Assembly: GCA_944990035.1 (NCBI GenBank)
Contig: CALYLX010000080.1
Coordinates: 637,504 to 701,503 of the forward strand
Length of the DNA stretch: 64,000 nucleotides
Direction of reading: 5' to 3'
Origin: Clitopilus passeckerianus
Taxonomy: Eukaryota; Basidiomycota; Agaricomycetes; Agaricales; Entolomataceae
Part shown: in pieces, positions 1 through 13,000 of the stretch
Layout: the number at the start of each line of letters is the position of its first letter
How positions within the stretch are numbered: position 1 is the first letter of the stretch
Position numbers and translations under genes: made by a program
Notes under the pieces: model-generated
What the model was told of the DNA's origin: nothing
The model's database searches: none
The model's input: the letters and a program-made list of their open reading frames with translations, nothing else

Positions 1-1828
1 GTCATGCCGAGACCGACATGCTTGCCCTGGACATCAAACTCGGCAAGGGCGACCTGGTTGCTACCTTTGGGGCGAGGGTTGTAAGTCCAGAAGGCGTCCT
101 TCTTCTTATCAGCGTCCTTGCTAACAACGGGAGTGCTGCTGATCAAGCTGATGTTGAAGACGTTGTTGTTGAAGTGCTCCAACTTCATGTGAGAGAACCA
201 GGGAGAGTCGTATTCGGCAAGGAGAGTGGGGACGTTGTTGTCGAAGGCACCGGGGAGGATAGAGGTGAGGTTAGCAGTGAGTTGCTTGCAAGCAGCAGTG
301 AGCTTCTTGGGAGCAGGGTTGATGAGGCAGAAGTTGAGCTCCCCATATCCAGGGTTGGAGAACTTGCCGGCGAATGTGGTAATGTCGACGGATGGAGCCT
401 TGGGTTTAGCAGGGGGGGCAGTAGCGGGTGCTGGGGGAACGGACTTGATTGCCTTGTACCTGGCATTCCAGTCGATGGGCTCGAGACCGAGGGCACGATC
501 GTAGATGTAGTTCTTGATGACCTCACCAATTTGCATACCGTGCTCGTTGTCGTTGGAGAGAACCGAGATACCGATACCATCATTGGGCATGCGGGAGATT
601 TGGGTGTTGAAACCCTGGATGAAGCCTCCGTGCTCTAGGATGTAGTGGCCACGGTAGTAGAGTTGAAGCTGAGCAGCGCCATACATGGGGATGGAGTACT
701 CAGGGAAAGAGGGGAGGTAAGGACCAGAGGGGATGATGACGGAGGCGACCTTGTCGATAACTGCTTCAGGGATGACTTGCTCGCCAGTGTCGGGGTTCTT
801 TCCCTTGAGGAGAAGGGCCTTGAGCCATTGGGCCATGTCAACACCGGTGGTTAACATTCCGCCAGTACCGGAGAGAACGTTGCCATCGTCATTGGCATCA
901 ACACCAGCCCACCAGCGTTGCTGACGGGGTGTTCCTCCAAAAGGATCCTTGTATGGGTTCCAGCCACCACGAGACATACCATAGGCAAGCTTGCCGGGGG
1001 AGTTGTAGGCTTTCTGGTAGTTGAAGGTAGAAGACTTCATGCCGAGAGGCTCGAAGATGTTCTTGGTGGCGAAGCGAGCGAAGGGAATGCCAGTCAGCTT
1101 CTCGGGAACATAGGCCAACATGGTGAAGACCACGTTGTTGTAGAGCCATATGTCACGGAACTCAGCAGCCTGACGATGGAATCCAAGCTTCTTAGTCTGG
1201 AAGGAGGGACATTCAGTATCCTTCTCACGTGTGACATCATTCTGGGTAACTTACGACTGTCTGAACGGTATCAGAGTAGTGGTAAGCGAAGTCATGGCCC
1301 GGATATCCAGTACGGTGGCTCATGCAGTCCAATAGAGTAGCCTCCTTCTTCGCGACCGGATCGGTCATGTTGAATTCGGGAAGAATGTCGGTCATCTTGG
1401 ACTCCCAAGTGATAGGCTTCTTGGAGAGAGATGGGTTCTCAATGAGAAGACCGGTGGAGATGACATTGAGGAGCTGGCGAAAAAAAAAAAGATTAGGATT
1501 GGAATGACAACGGAGGAACGCAAAGCTAATTTACCTTGGTGTTAGAAGCGATGTTGTAGTAGGTGTTCTCGTTCACGAGATCACCTTCGCCGTTTGCAAC
1601 ACCATATCCCTTCACTTCGGTAACCCAATTGCCCTTCTTGTCCTGTTGGACGAAGGAAACTGAGAGACCCCCAGGGGAGTTCCATTCCTTGAGCATCTTG
1701 TTGATGAAGTCATCTGTCTTCTTGTCAAGGATCTTGTACCCCTTCTTTTCGTCAATCGTCGCCGCGAGGGCAGACTGAGTGAGAAGAAGATAGAACGGAA
1801 CGAGGCTGAGGAGTGCTTGAAGCTGCAT
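1..1828 (-). CDS. Secreted serine beta-lactamase-like hydrolase (partial, 3' end outside window)
   Basis: This is a serine hydrolase of the class C beta-lactamase / penicillin-binding-protein fold, which fungi secrete and for which substrates are mostly unknown. The start at 1828 gives a signal peptide of about 23 residues. Exons read as 1828-1535, 1473-1255 and 1196 to the window edge, all with GT-AG borders in phase 0. The catalytic SxxK motif (Ser95-Asn-Thr-Lys98) lies just before the first intron. The YxN equivalent is Tyr190-Asn-Asn192, and the third motif is His360-Gly-Gly, which replaces the KTG of bacterial enzymes as is usual in this eukaryotic group. All three active-site elements are present, so the protein should be active. 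At least 570 residues are encoded before the window ends, so the C-terminus is not seen. Esterase or peptidase activity is as likely as lactam hydrolysis. Confidence 0.85.
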
Positions 1829-2794
1829 GGCGAGCTAGATTCGAGTCCGCTGTGCGACTTGAAGCAAATGGGTTGATGAGATTAGTCCCCAATTCCAAGG
1901 TAGATTTTATACGGATAGCATCCTCGTACTCTCCAGACAATGCTGGCCAATACCAGGCACAAGCACAAGCACCCGCTGTCGGTGTAGCTATGACGGGATT
2001 AGACGTGGTGTTGAAACTGGGACATAGCAGCCTTGGCATACAAGTCACTCAATCAATCATGGACGAAACTGTCGAAGCGCATTCAAGAAGAGGCTTAGCA
2101 TTACTTCACGAGTGCTGGGCCAGATGCTTGCCATGTCGAGGACCTGACTACTGAATGAATTAAAGTCCGAAGAAAAATTGAGGTAAAGCTCGGAGAGCGT
2201 TAGTGGCAAAGTTGCTTACCTCAGTCCGCTCGTCTTATCGTCATGGATTTGGGCCAACGCAAGCACATAGAAAATGACATACATCTACTCCTTTTCGACA
2301 TTCACCGCCGTACACAGAGGCTATGCAATGCAACGTCCGAGAATCGGCCACTCATGCTACCACCACATACAAGTTATGAAGTGCAAATTCTTTTATTGAA
2401 CAGTGATCGCCTGCGGTCTAGTATGATTCTCATCGTCCAACAGCGGGTGTTTACGCTGTGCAGGCGGATCTAGAGAAGCAGGCGGTGACGGCGACGGGTA
2501 CGAGTCCACAGGATTCGTCGGTGTCTTGATGCTTCTTGGCAGAGCCACTTGAGTTCGGATGATGGTCAGTTTCTGTCGTGGTAGATGATGCGCTTTGTGG
2601 ATATGCCGAATGCAGGCCAGACCCTGTTGACTTGGCGAATGCGAAATCGAGAGAACGGTTATTATTTTTCCTCCTTTCCAAGGCCCCGCCAACAGCCAGA
2701 GTGCGGAAGTGGCGATTTATTCCAACAGGCTGCTGCACTCTGAGTTTGACATAGTACTTAGGAGATGTTCAATGTTCTATTGGATTAGCATTTG
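1829..2794. other. Intergenic region
   Basis: This is the upstream region of the beta-lactamase-like gene and the 3' flank of the DUF6535 gene. Apart from the TATA candidate I see no conserved coding frame, repeat or RNA gene; the short open frames are unlike any protein I recognise. Confidence 0.5.
1904..1911 (-). promoter_or_regulatory. Candidate TATA box of the beta-lactamase-like gene
   Basis: On the minus strand the sequence reads TATAAAAT about 76-83 bp upstream of the predicted ATG at 1828. That leaves room for a start site some 30 bp downstream and a short leader. It is a sequence match only. Confidence 0.4.
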
Positions 2795-5700
2795 CTAGCT
2801 AGCCAACATCTCTGAACATCTTGCTTCTATAAACTTAATAATCTCCTCCACAAAATACGGATTATACACCATCCCTCCCATAGGCAGCGAAGCCCTCCTC
2901 TCACCTCTCCCCGTCCGTTGCAACCTCCGAATCTTCTGACGCGCCTCCCCAGAACAAATCAAATCCGCCGCACTCTTAAGACGCCGAGCCGCCACCCTCG
3001 ACCCAACCTCCGCAAACGAATTCCATATCTGCCAAACCACCATAACGATATCGAGTATATCCCAATTCACCTCCTCAGAAGGTGCGTCCTTCCACCACTG
3101 ACATATCTGTTCCGTGTATCCCGAGAATTCTTCAGCAATAGCGTCGTTGATCGCCGCCTCATCAAAGGGGCCGTTGCATTCGATCGTGTAGAGGATATAT
3201 TCCAATCCATCCCGGACGTCCCTCGTATCAGGAGACACCACCGATAATTGGAAGCGCCGAAGAAGCTGCGTGGACAATGCAGCAACACAGGAAGCCTTCA
3301 CCCCCATATCCAACGACGGGCCCTCCCGAAACATCTGAGCCGCATCGCCTATCACAGGTTCAAACCGGCCAATATATTCAAACAGCCGCGTGAGGCTTCC
3401 AGATGGCCGTTGAAATTTCGAGTCCGCGTAGGTATCCACCAGAGTCGCCCTCATTGCGACCATCACAGCAAGAGCAATCCAGGAGGTATTCGACGGCTCG
3501 TTAAAGCACGACCGAATCCCATCAGCCAGCTTCAACGCAAACGTCGTCCAGAAGTCCTCGAGTTTATCCGTGTTATACACGCTTTTCTCGGAACTCTGGG
3601 GCCGAATGTGGATGTAGAGATATTCCCGAACGGCATTACACCAGCTCGTATTGATAGGGATCGAGTCACTATTCATCAACAGCGCCAAAAGCGCTTTCGA
3701 ACCCCTCGGTGAAGCCTTCCAGATCTTCTCCGTCGACGTCCACCCGTCGAATTTCGCTCGTTTGGCGATGTACTCTATGGCAGAGATAACATCCGGGTTC
3801 TGTTTATACGCGAGATGTAGCCAAATAGTGACAATGGAGTCGTACATCGGGATTTTAGCGCCCAGGGAGAGCTCATTCTCGTCCAACCGACGGGTGAGCT
3901 TGTCCATGCCAACTGGACCCACCGGGATGAAAGCACCAAGTCGATTATGTCTAGCAAGGAACTTTGTGACGACTTGGCTTGTTCGTTCGTATTCAAACGC
4001 AAGGTCGTCGATGGAAACTTTGAGGAACATCGAGATGGAGCGATGACACCGGGTCGCTGCGAGCGTTTCTAGTTGCATCGGGGAGGTGGGGGAGGTTTTG
4101 TCGAGAAGGGGAGATTGATCATGGGACTCTTCGTCAAGGAGAGCTTGAGTGGCTGGGTCAATGTTGGGCTGTGCGTATCCGGTGACCTGTATTCGATTGT
4201 ATAGATACGCAGTAACATTGAGCTCACAAAGAGCAAGGGCAGAGACTGCGTATGGATGCTTGTGAGGCGCCTGTGCTACGAGGTTGAGAAGCGTGTCGCG
4301 AACATGTTTAGGGAACCAAGAAGTACGCGAGGTCTTCGTCAAGTCGAAATAGAGTGACCGCTCCGTGAGCATGAAAGATAATACCCACAACGCTCTGGAG
4401 CAAGCAACTACACAACGCTCCCGGTGCTTGTCATTAAACCAGGGGTTGCCTGCGTTGCCCATCAAGGAGGCGATCCTGGCAATGATATCCAGTTGCGGAT
4501 TTGACGTTTCCAAGATAGGTTTGACGAGGTAAAAGTTACCCTCGCGCAGGCCATTAGGACCGTATACCGCGTCGGGAACAGCTTCCACGAAGGGAAGTAG
4601 CTGAACATCGTCCGTCAAGGATGATAATACCCAGGTGATAGACTGGGTGTCTCGTTGCACACTGTCCTTCTGTGAAGCACCGATGACTTCGTCTGAAAGG
4701 TTACGAGGTTTCTCCCCAATATCGAGGTTCGATGAGCCTCGGTCGTGTCTTGGGAAGGGAAAGGGGTTCGGGATGTATGAATGGACGACACGGATGACGG
4801 TATCCATTCCCCGCGTCGTCGATCGCGCTGTTTGCAGAGAATAGCCGAAGACAGGGAGGATGGGGCGAGTTGCTACATGTTGGGCGTGGATGATGGCTCG
4901 TGAAATGTTGTGTTCAGACGCCGCCCAAGCATTTTGGACAACTGGGATTATCGACCGTGCGAGGATCTGCCAGGCTTTCCACGCGATGGGAGAAAAGGGT
5001 GTTTGGTATGGGGAGTTGAGGGCGATTACTGGCCAAACGGTAAAGCCTAGGTAGGCGATAGTGACGATTGACAATACGGCAGCGACAAGCCAAGTTATGA
5101 CGGTGTTAACTTCATGCAGGAATGCAACCAGGCCGCCAAGAAACAGGAAAAGAGATAGGTGAAGAAGGGATGGTATGACATTGACGATGGTATGCATGCC
5201 GAAATCCTTGAGGCCGATGTACAGAAACGAGAACAACCGGGCGTGGGCTGTGGATGAGCGGAGCAAACCAGTCTTGTGCAGAAATTGGCGACTCCACTGC
5301 TGCACAAACGTGGCAAGGAATGCGCAGGAGATGGCCAGGAGGAGGCTCATGAACCATAGGATATTACAGGCTACGGCAGATGAAGATGGGGTGAATCCGT
5401 CCTTGGGAAACGACTGCGTGGAATTTTGACCCGTGGATAGGGAACGTAGTTGCTCTGAAATTTCGTACAGGAGGAAGGCTGATGCTTCTGCGGGATCTTC
5501 TTGCAGCTTCTGGTAACTTTCGATAACGAATGCCGTGAGGACAGCTGAATATAAACCAGACTAGTGTTGGACCATATGTTAAGGAAGTTACTGAGAAAAG
5601 ATCTATGGTAACTCACAAAAACAAGCGTTACGTCCATATCTTCCTTCCAGCTTTTAACGAGGCCCTCATCGTATTGCTGGGCTTCTTGAACGTAGACCTC

Positions 5701-5814
5701 CCAAAGCCTGCCACAGGCTTCATCGTCAGACTGCGGCCTGGGATCTGGTAGAGGTCGTCAGTATTCCCGTAGGCACCAGATCCTTGTATAGTCGACCTAC
5801 GTACGGGTCGACAT
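2795..5814 (-). CDS. DUF6535 domain membrane protein
   Basis: This encodes a multi-pass membrane protein of the DUF6535 type, a family common and often expanded in agaricomycetes and of unknown function. I read three exons: 5814-5805 (only 10 nt), 5744-5617 and 5560-2795, giving about 967 residues. The first exon is inferred: the reading frame is blocked by a stop just upstream of exon 2, and ATGTCGACCC followed by GTACGT, a TACTGAC branch point and CCAG restores it. The N-terminal 200 residues hold the signature: a tryptophan-rich segment ending VKSWKEDMD, then helix one with SAVLTAFVIESY, a second helix after NILWF, and a further helical pair. The long C-terminal part is soluble and helical with no domain I recognise. 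The domain call is secure and the tiny first exon is likely. Confidence 0.8.
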
Positions 5815-6196
5815 GTGGGTGGTTGATAAAGAGTGGCTTCTGGTTGTCTTCAGTCCACCTGGACCCACAACATGTAACGCCTCGTGGTTCCGTTGAGGAT
5901 GGACCGACGATGACCGAAGCCGTAATTGTAAAAGTGAGGGCTGCACGGCTTAGCTGGTGCAACGGTCATGATGGAAAGTGCGAAGATGGGGTCAACATTT
6001 CAGCTCGGCTTCTGATTGGTACATTGTCCCCGACAAAATGATCACTTTGTATGACGATGGTGGCAGCTCTCAAGAAGTATCCCTCCATGACCATATTAAC
6101 TGAGAGTCCCTTCCACAGACCTATTGCTGAAGGTTAACCACTATTAATTTCGATGACTAAATATATTATATCCTAGAGCTAGACGAACAGCATCTT
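5815..6196. other. Intergenic region
   Basis: This is the upstream region of the DUF6535 gene and the 3' flank of nibrin. I see no supported gene. Confidence 0.5.
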
Positions 6197-9100
6197 TCAC
6201 CATCGTTTGGATTTGGCACCAAACCCTTTAAACACCCCATCATCACTATCATCGTCTACAGTAATAATCGGCTTCTTCCCCCTGGCAGCGACTCGTCCGT
6301 TAGATTGCTGGGATCTAGACTTCGTCACCATATTCGTGGTTAATGTCGCTGTTTCATCGTCAATGTCCATAATATCATCGTCGCCTCCCATGTCGTCGTC
6401 TTCGTCAGAGTCGTCAAGGAACAATGGTTCAGGTGCCTCGGATTTGACCTTTCGTCCAACTGCCCGCTTGGGAGGTGCCGCAGCTACAGAGCGTGATACA
6501 CCACGACCGTTTTTCCGACCCTTTACTGGAGCAACATCTTCCTCCGAGTCCGAAAATTTGGCGGGAACCTGTGTCTTTGTGGATGGAGGGCGCTGCTGTT
6601 GGTTTGACGACTGAGGGACGTCTTCAGCAGATGATTGCTGGGGGCGGCCCTGTTGTGTTGTTCCACTCGTCCAATACGCTGCCAACGGTATAAGAATCAC
6701 GCTATTGCAAGTCACACCATGATCTTACCAGCACCTATGCCATAATCATTGGTTTCAGGAGCGAATAGCTGAACCGGCGCGGACTGTGGCACATTTTTCT
6801 ATCAAGGGAAGAAGTTAGCATTGACACCACCCGCGGAAGATGTGAATTTTTACCCTTCTAAACTTCTTGAAATTCGGCAGACCGTTCCAGGCTGGGTCGG
6901 GTGCTTGACGTCTCCCATCCAGCGCGCTACGATTGTAGGCAGGCAACTCAACTATAGTCATAAAATTGCCCCGAAGGTTGCCGTCATCCCCAAACTCCGC
7001 AAGCAACTTCCATTCATCCGCTGGGTTGGGTCGATCGATATTCGGTTTCGAGATCTTCAGGTTGTTGAAGTCGCGATCGAATTCGTCTTCCTTCTTCTTC
7101 CCCTTCTTTGTCGATGCAAGCGCTTTCAGGAATGCATGATCTTGATCGGGCTTGCCGGGTTCTGCACCTGTTTTGGCCCCTTTCTTCGTGGCAGTGGAAG
7201 GGAGTTTGTTTGTTACACCAGTATCTGTTGCAGTGCTCGGTGGTTTTTCTTGGCCCCCAGTAGCTCCTCGATCCACAGCATTGACATTCTCTATCGCTCG
7301 TCGCTTTGATGGCTGGGCACTGGTAGGCGCATCATCCGCATATTCCATGTTTTCGTCCAGGTCCTGTAGCGGGCGTTTGTTGCCAGGCAGATTGACAGAC
7401 GGCATCTGTGACTCCTCCTCTTCCTCCTCTCGGAGAACACTCAGGTTCTGAGCTCTCCTCAACGGACCATTCTGACCAGAACCTCCCTGTGTCTGAGACT
7501 GAGTCTGACTGGTCGCCGTATAATTCCCGCTCTGCACTTCATCGAACGCGCTTTCATCAAATGTTTCCTGTCCACTGGCGTCAAATAGCGCTTTGAACTT
7601 CTTCAGCGGTGGCTCTGATTCGATCGGGGTCTCCTCGATCCCCCAGAGTGCTTGAGACGCTGCAACATCTGGTACACCGCCCACAGCACGACGTTTCAAT
7701 TTTCTAGGGCGGTTCGGTGTGGGAGCCTATCAAGAGGAAACGTCATTAGCTGCCATACCGGGATTCCGCAGAGGGAAACAAAAAAGGGAGGCATAATGTG
7801 CCTTACCGTCAGATCCATAATAATGGGCGGTGGTGGTGGCGTATTCTGGCGCGGAGGTTCGAGGTCAGGCACTGCATCAATGATCGACGAGGGATCGTCG
7901 AGACCAGTAACGACTGGCATTCCAACATTGACTCTTCTAGTCAAGGCCTAGAAAAGAAACAACCTGTCAGTGCTGGCCAGAAAACATGAGGCCTATGTTA
8001 TCGGACTTACCCTTCTCGAACGCACAGGACCCTCCGATTCCTCGCCGCCAGTGCCAGGCGGTGGAATATCAAGGGTTGTAGGCTCCGAGACAGCCGAAGA
8101 TTCTTGTGAAGGCTGACGAGACGTAGCTCGTCGAACCAATTTCCGGCGAGGCTGTGATCCCTCCTGCACATCCTCTAAAGCAAGAGAAGTCTCGGGCATT
8201 GAGGAAGATCCATCCACTGGCCCAGAGAATGTTTCACTTTCTGGAAATGGTGAGCATCTCAAGTAGGAATATGAACTCGTTATTACCGCACTAACCTCGT
8301 AGAATGGTGCCTCCGACCAACAAGGAGGGATTAGTCTCAACTATGACCTGAACGACTTGTTCAGGGGGGATGAACCCTAACTGATAACTGTGTAAGAGAT
8401 GAATTAGATAGTTGCCTTCTAGACGCAAGGCAGAGAACTTACGACCCAGCCTCCTGAAGCAAGTCTTGCCAGCCATCCTTTCCCACCGCTGCCTGGATAG
8501 ATACTTGTTTGCCAATGATGACTTGCGTTTGCCCTTCTTTGGCCTGACCCCTAGCTAAAGCTTTGTGGAACTTTGCTCTGCCAGAGTGTGGATCAAAGGC
8601 CTCAAAGGAGCCTGCTCCTCGCTCGATCATTTCTCGGAAGGCACCATCCAACTCTCGCCCTTTCTCATCTACACAAATGAACCGATAGGGAGCGAGCATT
8701 GAGTGGCGCTCTTCGTTTGGCTGCCAGGTCCTTTCGAGTCGCTGGTTTTCTTGAACGGAGTCAGAAAAGTCCGGAAGGTATTTGCTGGTCAAAGGGAGGG
8801 CGAAATTCTCCTCGAGGGCAGATTGGCCTAGCTTGATAACTTCGTTCAGCCAATCAATTTTGGCAAATTCACAAAGCGACAGCAATGAAGCAGCAAATGT
8901 TGCATTCGCTGATAGTGTCGAGCACAGATGGTGAGTGACTTTCCGATTGGTGTCATAAACGACATGGATCCCTGACATAAAGTTAGCTAGGGCGAAACCA
9001 AAAAAGCGACAAGTTACATACCCAAAGCAGCACAAGCTGCTAGTGATACAGATGGTTTGCCACGAACAGGTGCCACATAACAGCATATTTCCCTCCATTC

Positions 9101-9620
9101 AATCCTAAAGGTCAGTGTGAGCCAGCGTACCAGGCAATGGGCATGAAGTAACGGTTACAATACGTGGAGTCCGTTTATGAGAGCAATGCCATCTCCATCG
9201 TAGAGCTCATGTGGGGAGTTTGACATAATATTATGCATCTCTTCATTTCTCTTCAGCTTAAGTGCCTTATCCTTCTTGTTGATGAATTCTAGCCTTGGCC
9301 GACTTTCGGGATCCATCTGAAGAAACAAGAAAACACCCATGAGCCAGTTGATTCATGGAGGATATCGTGACTTACCACGTCGTTTTCACTAAAGCTCCCC
9401 ACGATGAATTCTCCAAGACTACTTGAAATCTTCTTGTTATTAACAATGAGAGGACATGCCTTTCGGCCGATTCCATACGTCTTCCCGGGCTTCAAGAGCT
9501 TTGATTCTGCATTAGAGGGTCGTTATTATAACAGCATGTACAGGCAATAAGTTGAGGCGTACTGGTAAAGTCTGTCCCTGCTGCAACCTCTCCGTCAAAG
9601 GGCCCATTCAGCACCCACAT
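6197..9620 (-). CDS. NBS1: Nibrin (Nbs1/Xrs2), MRN complex subunit
   Basis: Nbs1 is the regulatory subunit of the Mre11-Rad50-Nbs1 complex, which senses DNA double-strand breaks and recruits the Tel1/ATM kinase in the nucleus. I read eleven exons (9620-9563, 9506-9376, 9316-9159, 9104-9022, 8971-8443, 8387-8296, 8240-8011, 7947-7807, 7726-6854, 6798-6729, 6678-6197) that join in frame to about 948 residues. Evidence: the protein starts directly with an FHA-like segment containing Gly33-Arg34, a BRCT-like region follows (IEWREICCYVAP), and near residues 759-765 there is NFKKFRR, matching the Mre11-binding motif (NYKKFKK-like) of other nibrins. The C-terminus is acidic and ends in DDGVFKGFGAKSKRW, possibly the Tel1-binding patch. 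The middle is disordered and Ser/Pro/Gln-rich. The FHA core appears degenerate (see findings). It is longer than human NBS1 (754 residues). Confidence 0.85.
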
Positions 9621-10084
9621 GACGCCACACCGTTCCGTTCAAAGTCACCCTTGTGTGAGTACTGAATCTGGAGGCTTCGAGGTTCGGGCGGCTTAAGCTC
9701 TAGGAGATTTAACAAGTGCAATGGCGTCCAGAACAATATATAGCTGAGCAAAGAGTTCTCAAAGAATTGCACCGGACAAGGTAAAGGTCATTTGAGAATG
9801 ACACTTCGAGGTTCGGACGCGACGGTCACGCCGTTATGCTGTTTCTGTCACGCGTTCGTGACGAAGGGTGTGGTGTGGAGTCTGACGAAGGAGGGCAAGG
9901 GCAATTGTGAGGCGATGAGCACTCCTATGCAGGTTGCCAAGCAGATTGGAACATTAACTACGATTTCGATATCGAGAACATGTATACTTAGGTGTTAATT
10001 TATGAGGATAATGAGTTTGAGAATGATACGAATGCTGATAGGATAATAAGGTACGAAAAAACATCAGAGAAATAACTGAAACTA
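9621..10084. other. Intergenic region
   Basis: This lies upstream of NBS1 and downstream of the demethylase gene, all on the minus strand. It holds no supported coding frame. Confidence 0.5.
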
Positions 10085-13000
10085 TCATGAAGGTGTAGCC
10101 ATGAGAGCCTCAGGCGATTGCTTGGAGATTGCAGCAATAATCATGTTGCGAATCTCGGGATTAGCGTCCAATAATTTAGCGAGTTGATCAGGCTGCATAT
10201 TTGCAAGAGCAGCAAGATCTACCGATTCCGGGTCTCCCTCTGTAGGCTCAGCCGTTGTTTGGATGTCACCTTCAGCAGGAGGAGCCAGAGCCTCCGGTTG
10301 AGGCTGCGACATGGGTGCTACTTGTTGCTGCCCTGCTTGGTAGTATGGAGGGGCCTGTTGCCAACCTACTTGTTGAGCATGAGGATATGGGTGCTGAGCA
10401 TAGGCGTACGGGTTGTACTGCATCCCAGGTGCATAATACCCAGGGTATCCATATGCCTTCGCATAATTATTCCAATACTCGTACGCGGATGCCGCTCCGC
10501 CATTGGGATATGTCGGATTAGCTGAACCCTCCGGTTGAGTCGAGGATGATGCAACTGCATTATTTGGGCCGTTTGCGGCAGCAGCGAGTGTTGTGTACGT
10601 TTGAACCGGAAGTCCGGCTTGGGTAGCTACAAGCGTAAATTTTTGGACGCGTGAGTCCCCAAGCACGGAAGATAAATTCCAACGACCTACTTTCGGGAAT
10701 AAAAGCCGAGGGTTTCTGCTGCACGGGACCCTCCGTGCTGCCGAAAACGACGCTTCCCCACTTAAACTCCCTCTTGGTGCCACGATCCCACAAAACCTCG
10801 ACAGAGCAGGTCTCCTCAATGACCCTGATAAGTGATACTTCGAATACGCCGGAGCTAACTCGAATCTTGATTCGTGCCATGGTTGGTAGAGATAAGAGAT
10901 CAGCTCTGATCCTATCCATCTTGTTGGCCTTCTTAGCAGCAGCGATAGCCTGTGAAATTGTGAGCACTTCGGGAATCATCCAAAGGCATGGTACTTGACG
11001 TACAGGATTATGCTGTGAGCATAGAACTTGAACTTCAAGTTTCTTGATAACTTTAAGCACTGTCGAGTCACTAAGCGAGGGCGTAGCATGGTCAGGCGTC
11101 GTTCCATTGTCGGACGAGGTGGGTTGAGCATGAGCAGGGGTATCAAGACCCAGTGACGCAGCGTCCGTTCCTGTGGGCACGGACGTGTTTGATGGCTCAA
11201 GCAAAACGACTTCCTTCTCAACCTCTCGGGTCTCCGAAAATAAAACGCCGTTCAAACATTCGCGGGCACATGATACGTGGAAAGCCTTTGGACATTTCCC
11301 CTTCGTGCACTGGATCGGCGCCCCGTGAGCTTTAGGACGGTTCTTCGTACACACCGAGCATTTCTACGCGACCGGACGGCATCAGCAAAGTAATTTATCA
11401 CGCAAGATACGATGGTGGCTTACCAGGTTCCACCTATCCTTCACAATTCCATCAACGCCAAATATGACCTTCTCTTTCACACCATCTACACCATTCACGA
11501 TTTCATCAACCCATGTTTCAGGCACGACGCGAGCGCAATACTCGTGGGCTAGCCATTGCTTCGGATTCCCAGCGGCATCTAGAGCATCCTTGCGATTGGT
11601 AGGGGGTTCGTGGACACGGAGAAGTCCTTTCTTGTGCATCGAGACACAGAGACAACAAGGGAATGGTTGTTCAGCAGGTTTGGGCGTAATTTTCAAGGTG
11701 AGTGAGACCTTTCCTGTCGGCGCTTTCAATGCTGGGTCAGAGGTAGGCGGTGAATGCTTAAACGACGAAAGTTTGATTTTGAGCTTTTTAGACCGTTGCT
11801 CATCATCAATAACATCCGCCTTGCGCTTCTTTGTCGATTTCAGAGGTTTCGCCGAGGGTTGCCCATCTTCAACCTTTACAGGTGGCTCGACGGCTTTCTT
11901 AGGCGATCGCTTGGGTTTCGGAGGTTCGACTGGTTCGGGAGCTGCTTCTTCTATTTCTTCGGCAGCCGCATCTGCAGCACGGTCATGCAGAAGCTGGTCA
12001 ACGTCAATCCTGACGCTGAAGGAATGTTCAGTATATTGAACGAATAATACAGAAGCATAAAACATACCTATCACTTATACACTGACAGGCCTTGGCCCGA
12101 CGGCCCAGCTCTAGCCAACTGTCTAGGGCAAAATTGACACTTTCAGCGCAGTTAAACCCAAGGTTAAAACCGGCGTGATATCCTCTTGGGAAGGTGATGA
12201 CGAATTCACCGGCTTGTTGCACAAGATAATTGGGTCGGACGGATGATTGAGCAAGGAGGGTAGGCGAGGCAAGGAACGACTTGTGTCTCAAGAATTGAGG
12301 ACAATGGGAAGTGTCCTTCGGGAAGTAACCTAAGATGAAATGGTTAGTGGACGATTCAATGATTTTCAATGATTGAAGCCAGCTCGTACTTCGCATCGTC
12401 TGTTCTAGTGCATTGGCCCTTCCCTGAGGAATGGCATACCAGAACTTTGGTGCTCCAAAGTGAATGTAGTTGATGCTGAAGAGGTCCATATCTTCAACGT
12501 GCCAAGCGAATGTGGCTCGCCACATCCCAAAATACAGATACGGTGTATTGACGCCAGGAAGCCCTTGGTTGTCGGCGGGTAAGAGCCTTGTAAGAGTTGA
12601 TTGTAGACGTGCAACATTCCAAGACTGGGTCTCTTCGGTGAACAAGGATCCTACGGATGGGCATATTAGCATAGGGGCGATACGAGGGAATGAGCGATAA
12701 CGAACCAGCAGAGTCAGCGCCATACCAGGCTGGCTTTCCAAGGCCTAGATTGCGCCAATACTTCCTCTCTAGTTCCTGGCAGAACTCGCGGGTGTAATCC
12801 GTCGCATTTGTATCTGACGGTAGCCAATCCTTATGAGGGTCGAAATTGCTAAGAAACTCTGTATCTTGAGCTTGCTTCGCTGCTGCTTCGGCATGCTTCT
12901 CTTCAGCCTTCTTGCCAACTCGCCGCCGTTTGGCTTTGGGCTTGTCTGTGGCCTCGTCAATAGTCTCCGGTGAGAGATCTGCATTCTGAGAGGCGGGGGA

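Noticed and set aside
18..638. Long plus-strand frame opposite the beta-lactamase-like gene
   Set aside because: The minus strand carries the conserved hydrolase motifs; this frame is its antisense shadow.
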